64,000 nucleotides of DNA, taken from the NCBI RefSeq assembly GCF_007994075.1, contig NZ_VIWU01000001.1, positions 6,572,001 through 6,636,000 on the forward strand. The letters are read 5' to 3'. Positions 26,505-33,949 of this stretch are shown in pieces. The notes under the pieces are model-generated. The model did no database searches, was not told the DNA's origin, and worked only from the letters and a program-made list of their open reading frames with translations. The translations under genes were made by a program, and so were the position numbers. The number at the start of each line of letters is the position of its first letter. Within the stretch, counting starts at the first letter, position 1. The DNA is from Pseudonocardia hierapolitana. Its GTDB lineage: Bacteria > Actinomycetota > Actinomycetes > Mycobacteriales > Pseudonocardiaceae.

Positions 26505-26927
26505 GTGAAGCTGCCGCACGTCCGGGATCGCGTGAGCCGATGGCTGTGGCTGCCCCCGGCGCGGACGTCCCCGCGCGAGGCACGCGGGTTCATGCGGGCG
26601 GTGTGTGAGGACTGGGGCATCGACGAGACGATCATCAGTGACGCCTTGGTGGTGGTGACCCAGCTCGTGACGTGCGCGGTGGTGCGTGCGCAGGCCCCCT
26701 GCGTTGTCCGCGTAGCGCGCGCTGGCGCCGGCCTGCGGATCGACGTCAACGATGACTGCCCGTGCCCGATGCCGATTCCCGGACGAGGTCCGGTCGACCT
26801 AGCCGGCCCGTGCGCCGTCGGGATTCGCCTGGTCGATGGTTTGACCGCGGCCTGGGGTGTGACCGATCGGGGTCCCGGCAAGTCGGTGTGGGCGGTTGTG
26901 AAAGCCGATCCAGCCGCATCGACCTAG
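26505..26927 (+). CDS. Degenerate RsbW/HATPase_c-like protein
   Basis: 140 residues with the outline of a histidine-kinase-like ATPase of the anti-sigma/SpoIIAB type common in actinobacteria: SPREARGFMRAVCEDWGI, then ALVVVTQLVTCAVVRAQAP where the family has ELVTNAVRHA, IDVNDDCPCP where it has VxDxSP, and AVGIRLVDGLTAAWGV then GKSVWAVV. The N-box Asn that holds Mg-ATP is replaced by Cys, so ATP binding is doubtful. A GTG start at 26505 is used. It may be a pseudoenzyme regulator or a decaying gene; there is no sigma factor or antagonist next to it. Confidence 0.7.
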   Translation: MKLPHVRDRVSRWLWLPPARTSPREARGFMRAVCEDWGIDETIISDALVVVTQLVTCAVVRAQAPCVVRVARAGAGLRIDVNDDCPCPMPIPGRGPVDLAGPCAVGIRLVDGLTAAWGVTDRGPGKSVWAVVKADPAAST

Positions 26928-27200
26928 CTCAGCAAGGCCGCGGAACGGCGGGCAGCTGGTTCCAGTTGTCCCGGTCTCGAGAACGAACACGATCCCGGCC
27001 AGCGCGACCCGATCGTCGACCGGTTTGCATCCCGGGAATCGGTAGCGCCGCGGTGGATGGGGCGGGACCCGGCGCCTCTCGCTCCTACAGCGAGCCGCCG
27101 ACCCGACACGATCGAGAGCTGCGCGGAGCAAGCAGATCGGCCGCGAGCAAATCGAGTCGAGACAGAATCACATCGTCCAGGACGGTGTGGCTTCTCGGAG

Positions 27201-27716
27201 TCAACTCAGAGCGTGCCCACGGGTTCGTCCAGCGGCACCCTGCGACCGATTACCCGCACGAGCGGCTCGAAGCGACTCGGCAGCCGTCAGGATGGCGGCG
27301 CCGAGGAGCACGCCGTCCTTCAACAGGGCCTCGCCCAACATGGACAGCTGCGGCATTCCCTGCCCCTCCTGCCAAGCTTCCGGTGTCGTGACCAGGAAGC
27401 TGAGCGTACCGAGCATCATCGTCGCGGCTCCGAAGCTGCCAACCGCCGAGGCTTGTGGGGCGAACGGCTTTGCCGCGATCAAAGAGCCCAAGGTGATCTG
27501 CGTGATCCCGATCAGACGCGCGAGCTTCTGTGCGCCCAGCTTCTCACGAAGCCGCGAAGTCAGCGGACTCGCCGTGACCAGAGTTTCTGCGTTCTGGACC
27601 TCGTAATCTTTGAACTTGAGTGCGCCCAACCACAAGAAGGTCGTCGCCAGCCCACAGCCCATGACCGAGAATCCAACGGAATCCAGCCGGGTCGCCGGCA
27701 TGTGTCGTATGCGCAC
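27201..27716 (-). CDS. DUF417 (YkgB-like) membrane protein
   Basis: 171 residues with four membrane segments. Family phrases include FLWLGALKFKDYE near the start, SPLTSRLREKLG, SFLVTTPEAWQ and SMLGEALLKDGVLLGAAILTAAESL. DUF417/YkgB proteins are small inner-membrane proteins, some linked to chlorine-oxidant or redox stress, with no defined activity. The GTG at 27716 has GGGAG upstream; Met6 (27701) is an alternative. The gene stands alone, convergent with the HATPase-like gene. Confidence 0.85.
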   Translation of the reverse strand: MRIRHMPATRLDSVGFSVMGCGLATTFLWLGALKFKDYEVQNAETLVTASPLTSRLREKLGAQKLARLIGITQITLGSLIAAKPFAPQASAVGSFGAATMMLGTLSFLVTTPEAWQEGQGMPQLSMLGEALLKDGVLLGAAILTAAESLRAARAGNRSQGAAGRTRGHALS

Positions 27717-28135
27717 GATTCACTCCCAGGACGCCAGCGGCAGGTACAGGAAGTAGTTCGTTCGGTTGACCAACGCGATGTCGGCTTGTCCGCGCGACAG
27801 CCGCGACAGACTCAGTCTCCGCTGGGTCGCCTCGTGCCGTCGTCGGGCAGAGGACCCAACCACGGACCACCGCGTGGCCGAACATCCCATGCGCGTCGGC
27901 AGCGGTGTCCCGACCGGGAGCTGGTCGGTCCACAGGTCGGACGAACCCGCTCGGCTGCGTCATGAGCTGCACCGACGCGGCGCTGGCACCCGGGGGCGTT
28001 GTGGATGCTCCGGCCGGCGGCTTGCCGCTCCTGCCGGTCGAGCGGACACTCGGCTGCCCGATGCGGCCCCGCTCCTGCAGGAGCGGTCGACGTTTCTCGA
28101 CAACGTCCAAGCAGCCCGACGTGGAGGAGAACGCG
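27717..28135. other. Divergent intergenic region, no confident gene
   Basis: A 419-base region between the DUF417 gene (minus) and a methyltransferase gene (plus). Open frames on both strands read through it but lack starts with ribosome sites and lack recognisable content. It presumably holds two divergent promoters. Confidence 0.35.
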
Positions 28136-28930
28136 ATGGCTGCGGGTGAGTACCTGCTAGCCGGTCAGACCTCTGAGCTGGAGCGGCTACAGCTTCAGTC
28201 CCGGGTGTGGGAGCCCAGTGGGCAGAGGCTACTCGAGGCCATCGGCCCGGGACGCGGCCGCGCCCTCGACGTCGGCTGTGGTGTCCTCGGCTGGCTCCGT
28301 CTGCTCAGCCGATGGGTCGGACCCGACGGGGAGGTGGTCGGAACCGACATCGACGACGCGATGCTCGCCGCGGCCGCACAGTTCGTCAAAGACGAGCAGC
28401 TATCCAACGTCAGGCTCATCAAGGACGATCTGTTCGCCACCGCACTGGAGCCGGCCTCGTTCGACCTGGTGCACGCGCGGTTCGAGCTCACCCCGCTCGG
28501 GCGGGTCGAGGAACAGCTGGCGACCTACCTCCGGCTGACCCACCACGGCGGCGTCGTGGTGCTGGAGGACCCCGACTGGGGAAGCTGGCACTTCAACCCG
28601 CCGGCGCCGGCCCTCCAGCAGCTCATCACCTTCATCCGCGAAGCCTTCCGTCGATGGGGTGATGCCGAGGCCGGACGCAAACAGCTGCAGTTGTTCCGAC
28701 GCGTCGGCGTCGAGGCGAACGTTCGAGCCGAGGTTCTGGCACTTCCCCCGGGGCACCCGTACCTGCGGCTTCCCCTGCAGTTCACGACAGCGCTCGAGGC
28801 ACGACTGCTCTCCTTTGTGGACGCGACGGAGCTGGCACGACTGCGCACCGAGGCGGAAGCAGAACTGAAGGAGCCCGAACGCTGGGGCACCACCTTCACA
28901 TTGATCCAGTCCTGGGGCCGTGTGGCATAG
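28136..28930 (+). CDS. Class I SAM-dependent methyltransferase
   Basis: 264 residues. Motif I is RALDVGCGVLGWLRLLS, motif II is VVGTDIDDAMLAAAA, then SFDLVHARFELTPL and GGVVVLEDPDWG (motif III). The start MAAGEYLLAGQTSELERLQLQSRVWEPSG is typical of UbiE/arsenite-methyltransferase-like small-molecule methyltransferases. GTGGAGGAG lies upstream of ATG 28136. The substrate is unknown; no biosynthetic neighbours are present. Confidence 0.87.
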   Translation: MAAGEYLLAGQTSELERLQLQSRVWEPSGQRLLEAIGPGRGRALDVGCGVLGWLRLLSRWVGPDGEVVGTDIDDAMLAAAAQFVKDEQLSNVRLIKDDLFATALEPASFDLVHARFELTPLGRVEEQLATYLRLTHHGGVVVLEDPDWGSWHFNPPAPALQQLITFIREAFRRWGDAEAGRKQLQLFRRVGVEANVRAEVLALPPGHPYLRLPLQFTTALEARLLSFVDATELARLRTEAEAELKEPERWGTTFTLIQSWGRVA

Positions 28931-29019
28931 CGGTGGCCACCGGCTCCACCCCCGCGCCAGAGCTGGTCGAAGGCGAGGATCCGATCCGGATCGGGACCCA
29001 CGAGACGTGGGATGCATGC

Positions 29020-29454
29020 TCATGCCTGAGAATCCGCAGGTACTCCTTGCGCGATGGGTCCGTGGGCGTGGCCGTCACGTGCCCGTTGGCGGCCCGTTGC
29101 CCGCTCGACTGCGGCGTTGAGTCGCCGGCCTCTGATCTCGCTCATGGGCTGGACCCGCTCGCCTCCATCCCGGGCGAGGGCTCGGTACACACCCAGCGGT
29201 AGGTCGTGCCGCTCGTGGGCCGTTGCGTTCCGGCGGATCAGCACACTCCAGATCACGTGCGCCGGCTGGCTCGGTGACCCGGCTCGATGCCTGTGGACGG
29301 CGCGGCGCTCGATCGCGACGAGCTGGACGATGGCGTCCTCCGGGAGAGGGTGCCACGGGCAGGCGGAGAGTGTCTGCTCCGCCCGCCCGCCATCGTCTGG
29401 GAACACACGTTCCGCAGTTGCTGAAGTGTCGGTGTCGTCCTGCAAGGTCGTCAT
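29020..29454 (-). CDS. Hypothetical protein
   Basis: 144 residues, family not recognised. An AGAGGAAGGG ribosome site precedes ATG 29454 and codon bias is actinobacterial, which supports a real gene. The acidic N-terminus (MTTLQDDTDTSATAERV) is followed by a basic, His/Arg-rich body that includes PAHVIWSVLIRRNATAHERHDLPLG. No membrane segment or signal is seen. The last 30 residues look low-complexity. Confidence 0.45.
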   Translation of the reverse strand: MTTLQDDTDTSATAERVFPDDGGRAEQTLSACPWHPLPEDAIVQLVAIERRAVHRHRAGSPSQPAHVIWSVLIRRNATAHERHDLPLGVYRALARDGGERVQPMSEIRGRRLNAAVERATGRQRARDGHAHGPIAQGVPADSQA

Positions 29455-30076
29455 GGCCCTTCCTCTGCCTGATCAGCCGAACCGGACGGCCTCCTGGTCG
29501 TCGACGGCCTCGGTGCGGGCGGCCTGAGGTGGTGGCTCGTAGTGTGCGGCGCGCCTGCTGAAGCCGCGCTGAGAATCGCAAGCGCCGCTGAAGTGGTGTC
29601 ACGTTCGTCCTGATCGGCTCGGCTTTCAGCTGGCTCACAGTCGATTTCAGCGTGTTCACAGTGACGAGGGTGATGCTTCTGATGGGCGGCACGATCACGT
29701 CAACCGGAGGCGACGCATGAGCACCGCGTCCAGTCCGATCTGACTGCAGGCGGAACGGCGGGTCCACCGGTGTCCAGCGACAAGTGGAGGCGGAATGAAG
29801 CCGTGGCAGCAGCTCGTCGCAGTGATCTGGGACAGCCAGTTCCTCTGCGCACAACGTGCTGTCTATCTCGTAGCTCACCGCCTCGCCGTCCACCTGGATG
29901 AGCTCGCCCGCCGTCGCGACGAGGGGCGAAGGAAGCCCTCGTGGGCAGGGGACTACAGCGGCCAGGAACGTACTTGACGGAATCGTGCCCGACACACGGC
30001 GACCAGACCGCGAAAGCTGAGTGCCATCTCAAGGAGCATCATCCCGCATCACCGGCCATCGCCGGAGCATGACGAC
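29455..30076. other. Intergenic stretch without a confident gene
   Basis: I see only overlapping unsupported frames in this 622-base stretch. One minus-strand frame near 29750-29995 (VDGEAVSYEIDSTLCAEELAVP) looks faintly protein-like but has no start with a ribosome site. It is possibly eroded DNA. Confidence 0.35.
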
Positions 30077-30793
30077 GTGCGATCCGAACCCGCCAATCTG
30101 CTGCTGATGGTCGGGCTCCCCGGCGCCGGAAAGACCATTCGAGCACAAGAGCTCGCCGCGGTGAACCGCGCGCTACGGCTGACCCCGGACGAGTGGATGA
30201 TCTCCCTTTTCGACGGGTCTCAGCCCGACGGCAAGCGCGACTTGCTGGAAGGACAGCTCATTGCACTAGCCCTGCAAGCGCTGCAACTGGGCACGAACGT
30301 CGTACTCGATTTCGGCCTCTGGAGCCGCGACGAACGGTCGGCACTGCGCTGGCTGGCAACATCGGCCGGGGCCTCGTGCCGAGTGGTCTACCTGCCCGTC
30401 GACAAGGACGTCCAACGCGCCCGGATCGCCCATCGCCAGGCAACCGCACCACACACGACCTTTCCGATGAATGAGGCGGACATCGACGAATGGCGGAAGC
30501 AGTTCCAGGCACCGGATGCCGCCGAACTCGGCCGGCGGATGTGGAAACGGATCCGCCGGGCACCGGGAAGTAGATCCGCTCTCGGCGGCGTCAGCGTGCC
30601 GGTCCCGGCGTCGCGGCCGCAGACCTCCGAGGGAGGACGAGGGCCTGGACGGCGCGGCCGGCCGGCGCTGGTCTACGGGGCGGGACGGGCGGGTGATCAC
30701 TCGTGCGACAAGTCGCCCCCGCCGCACGAGCACTCACCGATGACCGGGCTCGTGCGCCCGCCAGGCGGTTCGCGCGGTGCCCCAGGACGCTGA
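30077..30793 (+). CDS. P-loop kinase-like ATP-binding protein (AAA_33 type)
   Basis: 238 residues. Walker A is GLPGAGKT (residues 13-20), followed by LTPDEWMISLF, which matches the D-E-W motif of predicted kinases of the AAA_33/zeta-toxin-like group. VVLDFGLWSRDERSALR and RARIAHRQ (lid arginines) also match. Homology seems to end near residue 165 (MWKRIRRAPG). The remaining 70 residues are Gly/Pro/Arg-rich and may result from a frameshift that replaced the normal C-terminus. The GTG start at 30077 has GGAG upstream. The substrate is unknown; related proteins phosphorylate small molecules or antibiotics. Confidence 0.7.
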   Translation: MRSEPANLLLMVGLPGAGKTIRAQELAAVNRALRLTPDEWMISLFDGSQPDGKRDLLEGQLIALALQALQLGTNVVLDFGLWSRDERSALRWLATSAGASCRVVYLPVDKDVQRARIAHRQATAPHTTFPMNEADIDEWRKQFQAPDAAELGRRMWKRIRRAPGSRSALGGVSVPVPASRPQTSEGGRGPGRRGRPALVYGAGRAGDHSCDKSPPPHEHSPMTGLVRPPGGSRGAPGR

Positions 30794-30883
30794 TGCGATC
30801 ATCGCCCCGTCGACGACGATGTCCGCGCCGGAGATGAAGTCCGCATCGGACGAGGCGAGGAACGCGATCGTGGCGGCCACGTC
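30734..30883 (-). pseudogene. 3' remnant of an SDR-family oxidoreductase gene
   Basis: The minus strand encodes [19 protein letters not shown] followed by ADIVVDGAMIASASW and a stop at 30734. This is the unmistakable C-terminal end of a short-chain dehydrogenase (residues around 210 to the end). Everything upstream is missing: at 30884-30886 the sequence passes directly into the thiolase remnant on the other strand. Confidence 0.75.
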
Positions 30884-30885
30884 CC

Positions 30886-31341
30886 GTGAGCGCGGGCAAC
30901 GCCTCGCAGCTCTCCGACGGTGCCGCCGCCGTCGTCCTGATGGAAGCGGGCGAGCCCGCCCGCCGCGGGCTCGAGCCGCTGGGCACCTACCGCGGCACCG
31001 CCGTCGCCGGGTGCGAGCCGGACGAGATGGGCATCGGCCCGGTCTTCGCCATCCCGAAGCTGCTGGAACGGCACGGCCTGACGGTCGACGACATCGACCT
31101 GTGGGAGCTCAACGAGGCCTTCGCCTCGCAGGCGGTGTACTGCCGGGACCGGCTGGGCATCGACCCCGAGAAGTACAACGTGAACGGCGGCGCCATCGCG
31201 ATCGGCCATCCCTACGGCATGAGCGGGGCCCGCATGGTCGGCCACGCCCTCCTCGAAGGACGCCGGCGCGGCGCCCGGTACGTCGTCGTGACCATGTGCG
31301 TCGGGGGCGGCATGGGTGCGGCAGGCCTGTTCGAGCTGTGA
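30886..31341 (+). pseudogene. 3' half of a thiolase (acetyl-CoA acyltransferase) gene
   Basis: About 151 residues matching only the C-terminal thiolase domain: [19 protein letters not shown] at the very start, [15 protein letters not shown], the catalytic [11 protein letters not shown] and the active-site cysteine in [16 protein letters not shown]. The N-terminal half with the nucleophilic Cys is absent. GTG 30886 can serve as a formal start, but the product could not be an active thiolase. It abuts a truncated SDR gene, marking a rearrangement point. Confidence 0.8.
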
Positions 31342-31520
31342 GCAGTGACAGCACGACGTAGGCGTGCAGCGGAAGCGACTGGTCATCGTGCACCCCGTTG
31401 GCTCACTCGGTGGTGAACTGCCGGACGGACAGGAAGTAGCCAGCATCGGTGTGCCGTAGCGGCCCGGTTGCGACTACGTGCAGCCTGCCGGCCGCTGTCC
31501 CTCCTTGGAATGCGCGAAAC

Positions 31521-31554
31521 TGCGCCGTCGTCCGAGACGTCGGACGACGGCGCA
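31521..31554. terminator. Strong hairpin downstream of the peroxidase/LysM pseudogene
   Basis: A perfect 15-base stem, TGCGCCGTCGTCCGA / TCGGACGACGGCGCA with loop GACG, begins 14 bases past the minus-strand stop at 31568. Position and strength fit a transcription terminator, possibly acting in both directions. Confidence 0.75.
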
Positions 31555-31567
31555 ACTCAGCCCGTCG

Positions 31568-32352
31568 CTACTTCGGCGGCAGCTGCAGGACCTGGCCGAC
31601 GATGATGACGTCGGGGTTGGTCAGGATGCTGGCGTTGAGGGCGAAGATCTCCGGCCACCGTGAGGCGTCGTTCATGTGGTTGCGGGCGATCTCGCTGAGC
31701 GTTTCGCCGGGGGCGACGACGTGGAAGCGCAGCTGCGGCACGAGCGCAGGGCCGGTCGGCAGGTACAGCTTCTGGCCGGGGAAGATCCGGTCGGGCCGGG
31801 CGATGACGGCGCGGTTGCGGGCGAAGATCTCCGGCCACCGTGCGCCGTCGCCCAGCTCGTCGCGGGCGATGCCGAACAGTGTGTCGTCCGCCTTGACCGT
31901 GTACACCGTGGGCGGTGTGCCCCCGGAGAGGACGCCGGCGTAGCGCAGCAGGTCGGCAAGTTCGAAGCCGTCAGCGTGCTGCGCCGGCAGGCCGGGCAGC
32001 CAGCCGGGGTTCCGCATGATCGAGTCGGAGCTGCGTCGGGCGAGCCCGACCAGTACCCGAAGTAGGTGTAGACGGCGGGGACCGGCGAGTTGTTCGCCGC
32101 GTCGGCCTGGTTCGGGGTGGTGGGGTCGAGCATCGCCTTGCCCAGGTCCTCGAGCTGCGTCACCGTGTTCGGCGACACCTCGAGCAGGTTCGCCGGATCG
32201 TTCTGCAGGTCAGGGAACAGCAGGTCGAAGTTGTGCAGGTCGACGGGAGCGGTGGCCGTTGCGGCGTCGGCCCCGCGGCTCGTCGCGGCAGCCAGCCCTG
32301 CCTGCGTGGTGTCGGGTTCCTTGATGATCTCGCCATGGGTCAGACGTGCCAT
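31568..32352 (-). pseudogene. Haem peroxidase (animal-type) with C-terminal LysM repeats, catalytic core deleted
   Basis: The 5' part (ATG 32352, ribosome site GAGAGGA) reads LHNFDLLFPDLQNDPANLLEVSPNTVTQLEDLGKAML and PVPAVYTYFG. This is the N-terminus of bacterial animal-type haem peroxidases just before the expected QFVDHDIT haem-region motif. At about 32050 the frame changes and the text jumps to GLARRSSDSIMRNPGWLPGLP, the usual end of the peroxidase domain. Two LysM repeats follow: TVYTVKADDTLFGIARDELG and FHVVAPGETLSEIARNHMN. Roughly 400-500 catalytic residues are missing. LysM repeats bind cell-wall glycan, so the ancestor was probably a surface peroxidase. The 3' part alone could be translated from ATG 32017 as a 149-residue LysM protein. 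Confidence 0.7.
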
Positions 32353-32754
32353 CGGTGGTCCTCTCGCCCGGACGGTCTGTCGGCGGGAATTTGCCGACCA
32401 GTCGAGGAGCGCTGGGAGTCCGCTTAGTACAGGGAGTGCCACGAGTAGAGCCGCGCTGTGTCCGCGATCGTGCGCCGACCCCCGCCGCAACGGCGCCGCC
32501 GAGGCGTGCTGATCGCGCCCGGGTGTCCACGAGGTACCGGGCCGGCGCGGCTTTGCCGAGCCGGGTCAGCCGTACAGCCCGGGGTGCTGCGCCCGCCAGC
32601 CGGCACTCCAGGATCTCGCCCCCGATGATCGCGGGCAGGGCGTCGGCGAACACGGCGGCCTTCGGGGTCCCGTAGCCGGGCCGGCCGATCGCGACAGACG
32701 CGATCGGCTCGTCCGGGGCGCCCCCTCTCTGATCGATCTGTTGGGGGCGGTTCG
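32353..32754. other. Intergenic stretch with an unrecognised coding-like remnant on the minus strand
   Basis: Most of this 402-base region has no gene. On the minus strand, about 32740-32500, a frame with protein-like content reads PIASVAIGRPGYGTPKAAVF and ECRLAGAAPRAVRLTRLG. It has no start codon with a ribosome site, and I do not recognise the family. It is best seen as a gene fragment. Confidence 0.35.
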
Positions 32755-33753
32755 TCAGATCGCCACGCGGCGTGACCGCTGCATCGTCGTTCGATGGACG
32801 ACGCGGTATTCCCGGGGGCTGGCGCCGTAAGCGGCCTTGAACGCTTTCGAGAACGTCCCGGCGTCGATGAGTCCCCAGCGCGCGCCGACCTCGCCGATGG
32901 GTGTGCGGGCGTCGGAGCGTTCGAGGTCGCGGCGGCAGCGCTCGAGCCGCTGCTCGCGGATCCAGCCGGCGACCGACGTCGAGTGCGCCGCGAACTCGCG
33001 CTGCAGCAGCCGCAGCGACACGTGCTGGGAGCGGGCCACCGCGGCCGGGGTGAGCTGGGGGTCGGCGAGGTGCGCCGCGATGAACTCGGTCGCGCGGGAG
33101 AACAGGGTCTCCGGCGCCGCCAGAGTGGCGATCTCGTCGGCGCAGCGGGCTCCGACGTAGCCGGACAGCAGGCCGACCACGCTGCGGGCGACCTCGCGCT
33201 GGGCCTGCCGGCTGCGTGGTTCCGCCGCGTGGTGCACGACGTCCCACAGCGTCTTCGCGATGAGCGGCCCGGCGCCCTGCCGGCCTGAGAACCGCGTGGC
33301 GGTGAAGTGCGCCATCGTGTCCGGCCCGAACGTGAACCACGACTTCGGGAACATCACGGTGAGCATCCGGAAGCTCTCGCGGAACACGAGCTCGTACGGC
33401 CGCGTGGCATCGCAGAAGGCCAGGTCACCCGGGGTCAGCGCGGCCTCGCGCCCGTCCTGGCAGAACAGGCTGTAGCCGTCGAGCTGGACCCCGAACTTGT
33501 AGCAGCCGTCGTCCGCCGGCACCTGTGAGGTCTGCGCGACGACGTGCGGGCGGGCCTCGAACTCGCGCACCACCAGCTCGTCGAACCGGTGCGCGGTGAG
33601 GGTCCCCGAGAACGCCCCGCCGCCCGGCACGTCGACCACGACCGGCAGGTGGTCGGCGTGCACGACGCCGCGCCACTCCTCCAGGTTGCCGGCCGCGACG
33701 GTGGCCGGTGCGGCGGTACCGGTCGGCCGCAGCTCCCGGACGTCGTCCTGCAC
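32755..33753 (-). CDS. AraC-family regulator (AraC-binding-like domain plus HTH_18)
   Basis: 332 residues. The sensor domain begins with LEEWRGVVHADHLPVVVDVP and includes YKFGVQLDGYSLFCQDGREAALTPGDLAFCDATRPYEL, typical of the AraC_binding_2 group. The C-terminal HTH pair is VARSQHVSLRLLQREFAAHSTSVAGWIREQRLERC and IGEVGARWGLIDAGTFSKAFKAAYG. The GTG start at 33753 has AAGGAG at good spacing. It is divergent from the MHS transporter operon at 33950 and likely controls it. Confidence 0.9.
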   Translation of the reverse strand: MQDDVRELRPTGTAAPATVAAGNLEEWRGVVHADHLPVVVDVPGGGAFSGTLTAHRFDELVVREFEARPHVVAQTSQVPADDGCYKFGVQLDGYSLFCQDGREAALTPGDLAFCDATRPYELVFRESFRMLTVMFPKSWFTFGPDTMAHFTATRFSGRQGAGPLIAKTLWDVVHHAAEPRSRQAQREVARSVVGLLSGYVGARCADEIATLAAPETLFSRATEFIAAHLADPQLTPAAVARSQHVSLRLLQREFAAHSTSVAGWIREQRLERCRRDLERSDARTPIGEVGARWGLIDAGTFSKAFKAAYGASPREYRVVHRTTMQRSRRVAI

Positions 33754-33949
33754 CGTGCACTCCTTCCGCGGGTCCGTTCCGGCATCGTCGCATCTGCGCG
33801 GCCGGGCCGCGGCGTCCGTGCAGCGGGCGGCGCGGATCGACCGGTGCCCGTCGCGCACGGCCAAGCCTGCTGCCGTGTCCGGCTCCTACCGTCTGGACGG
33901 AGTACGACGCTGCTCTGTGAACGACGCGGTGCTCTTTCAAGGGAGAAGG

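Noticed and set aside
27544..28110. 188-codon minus-strand frame upstream of the DUF417 gene
   Set aside because: It overlaps the DUF417 coding region out of frame, and has no domain or ribosome site.
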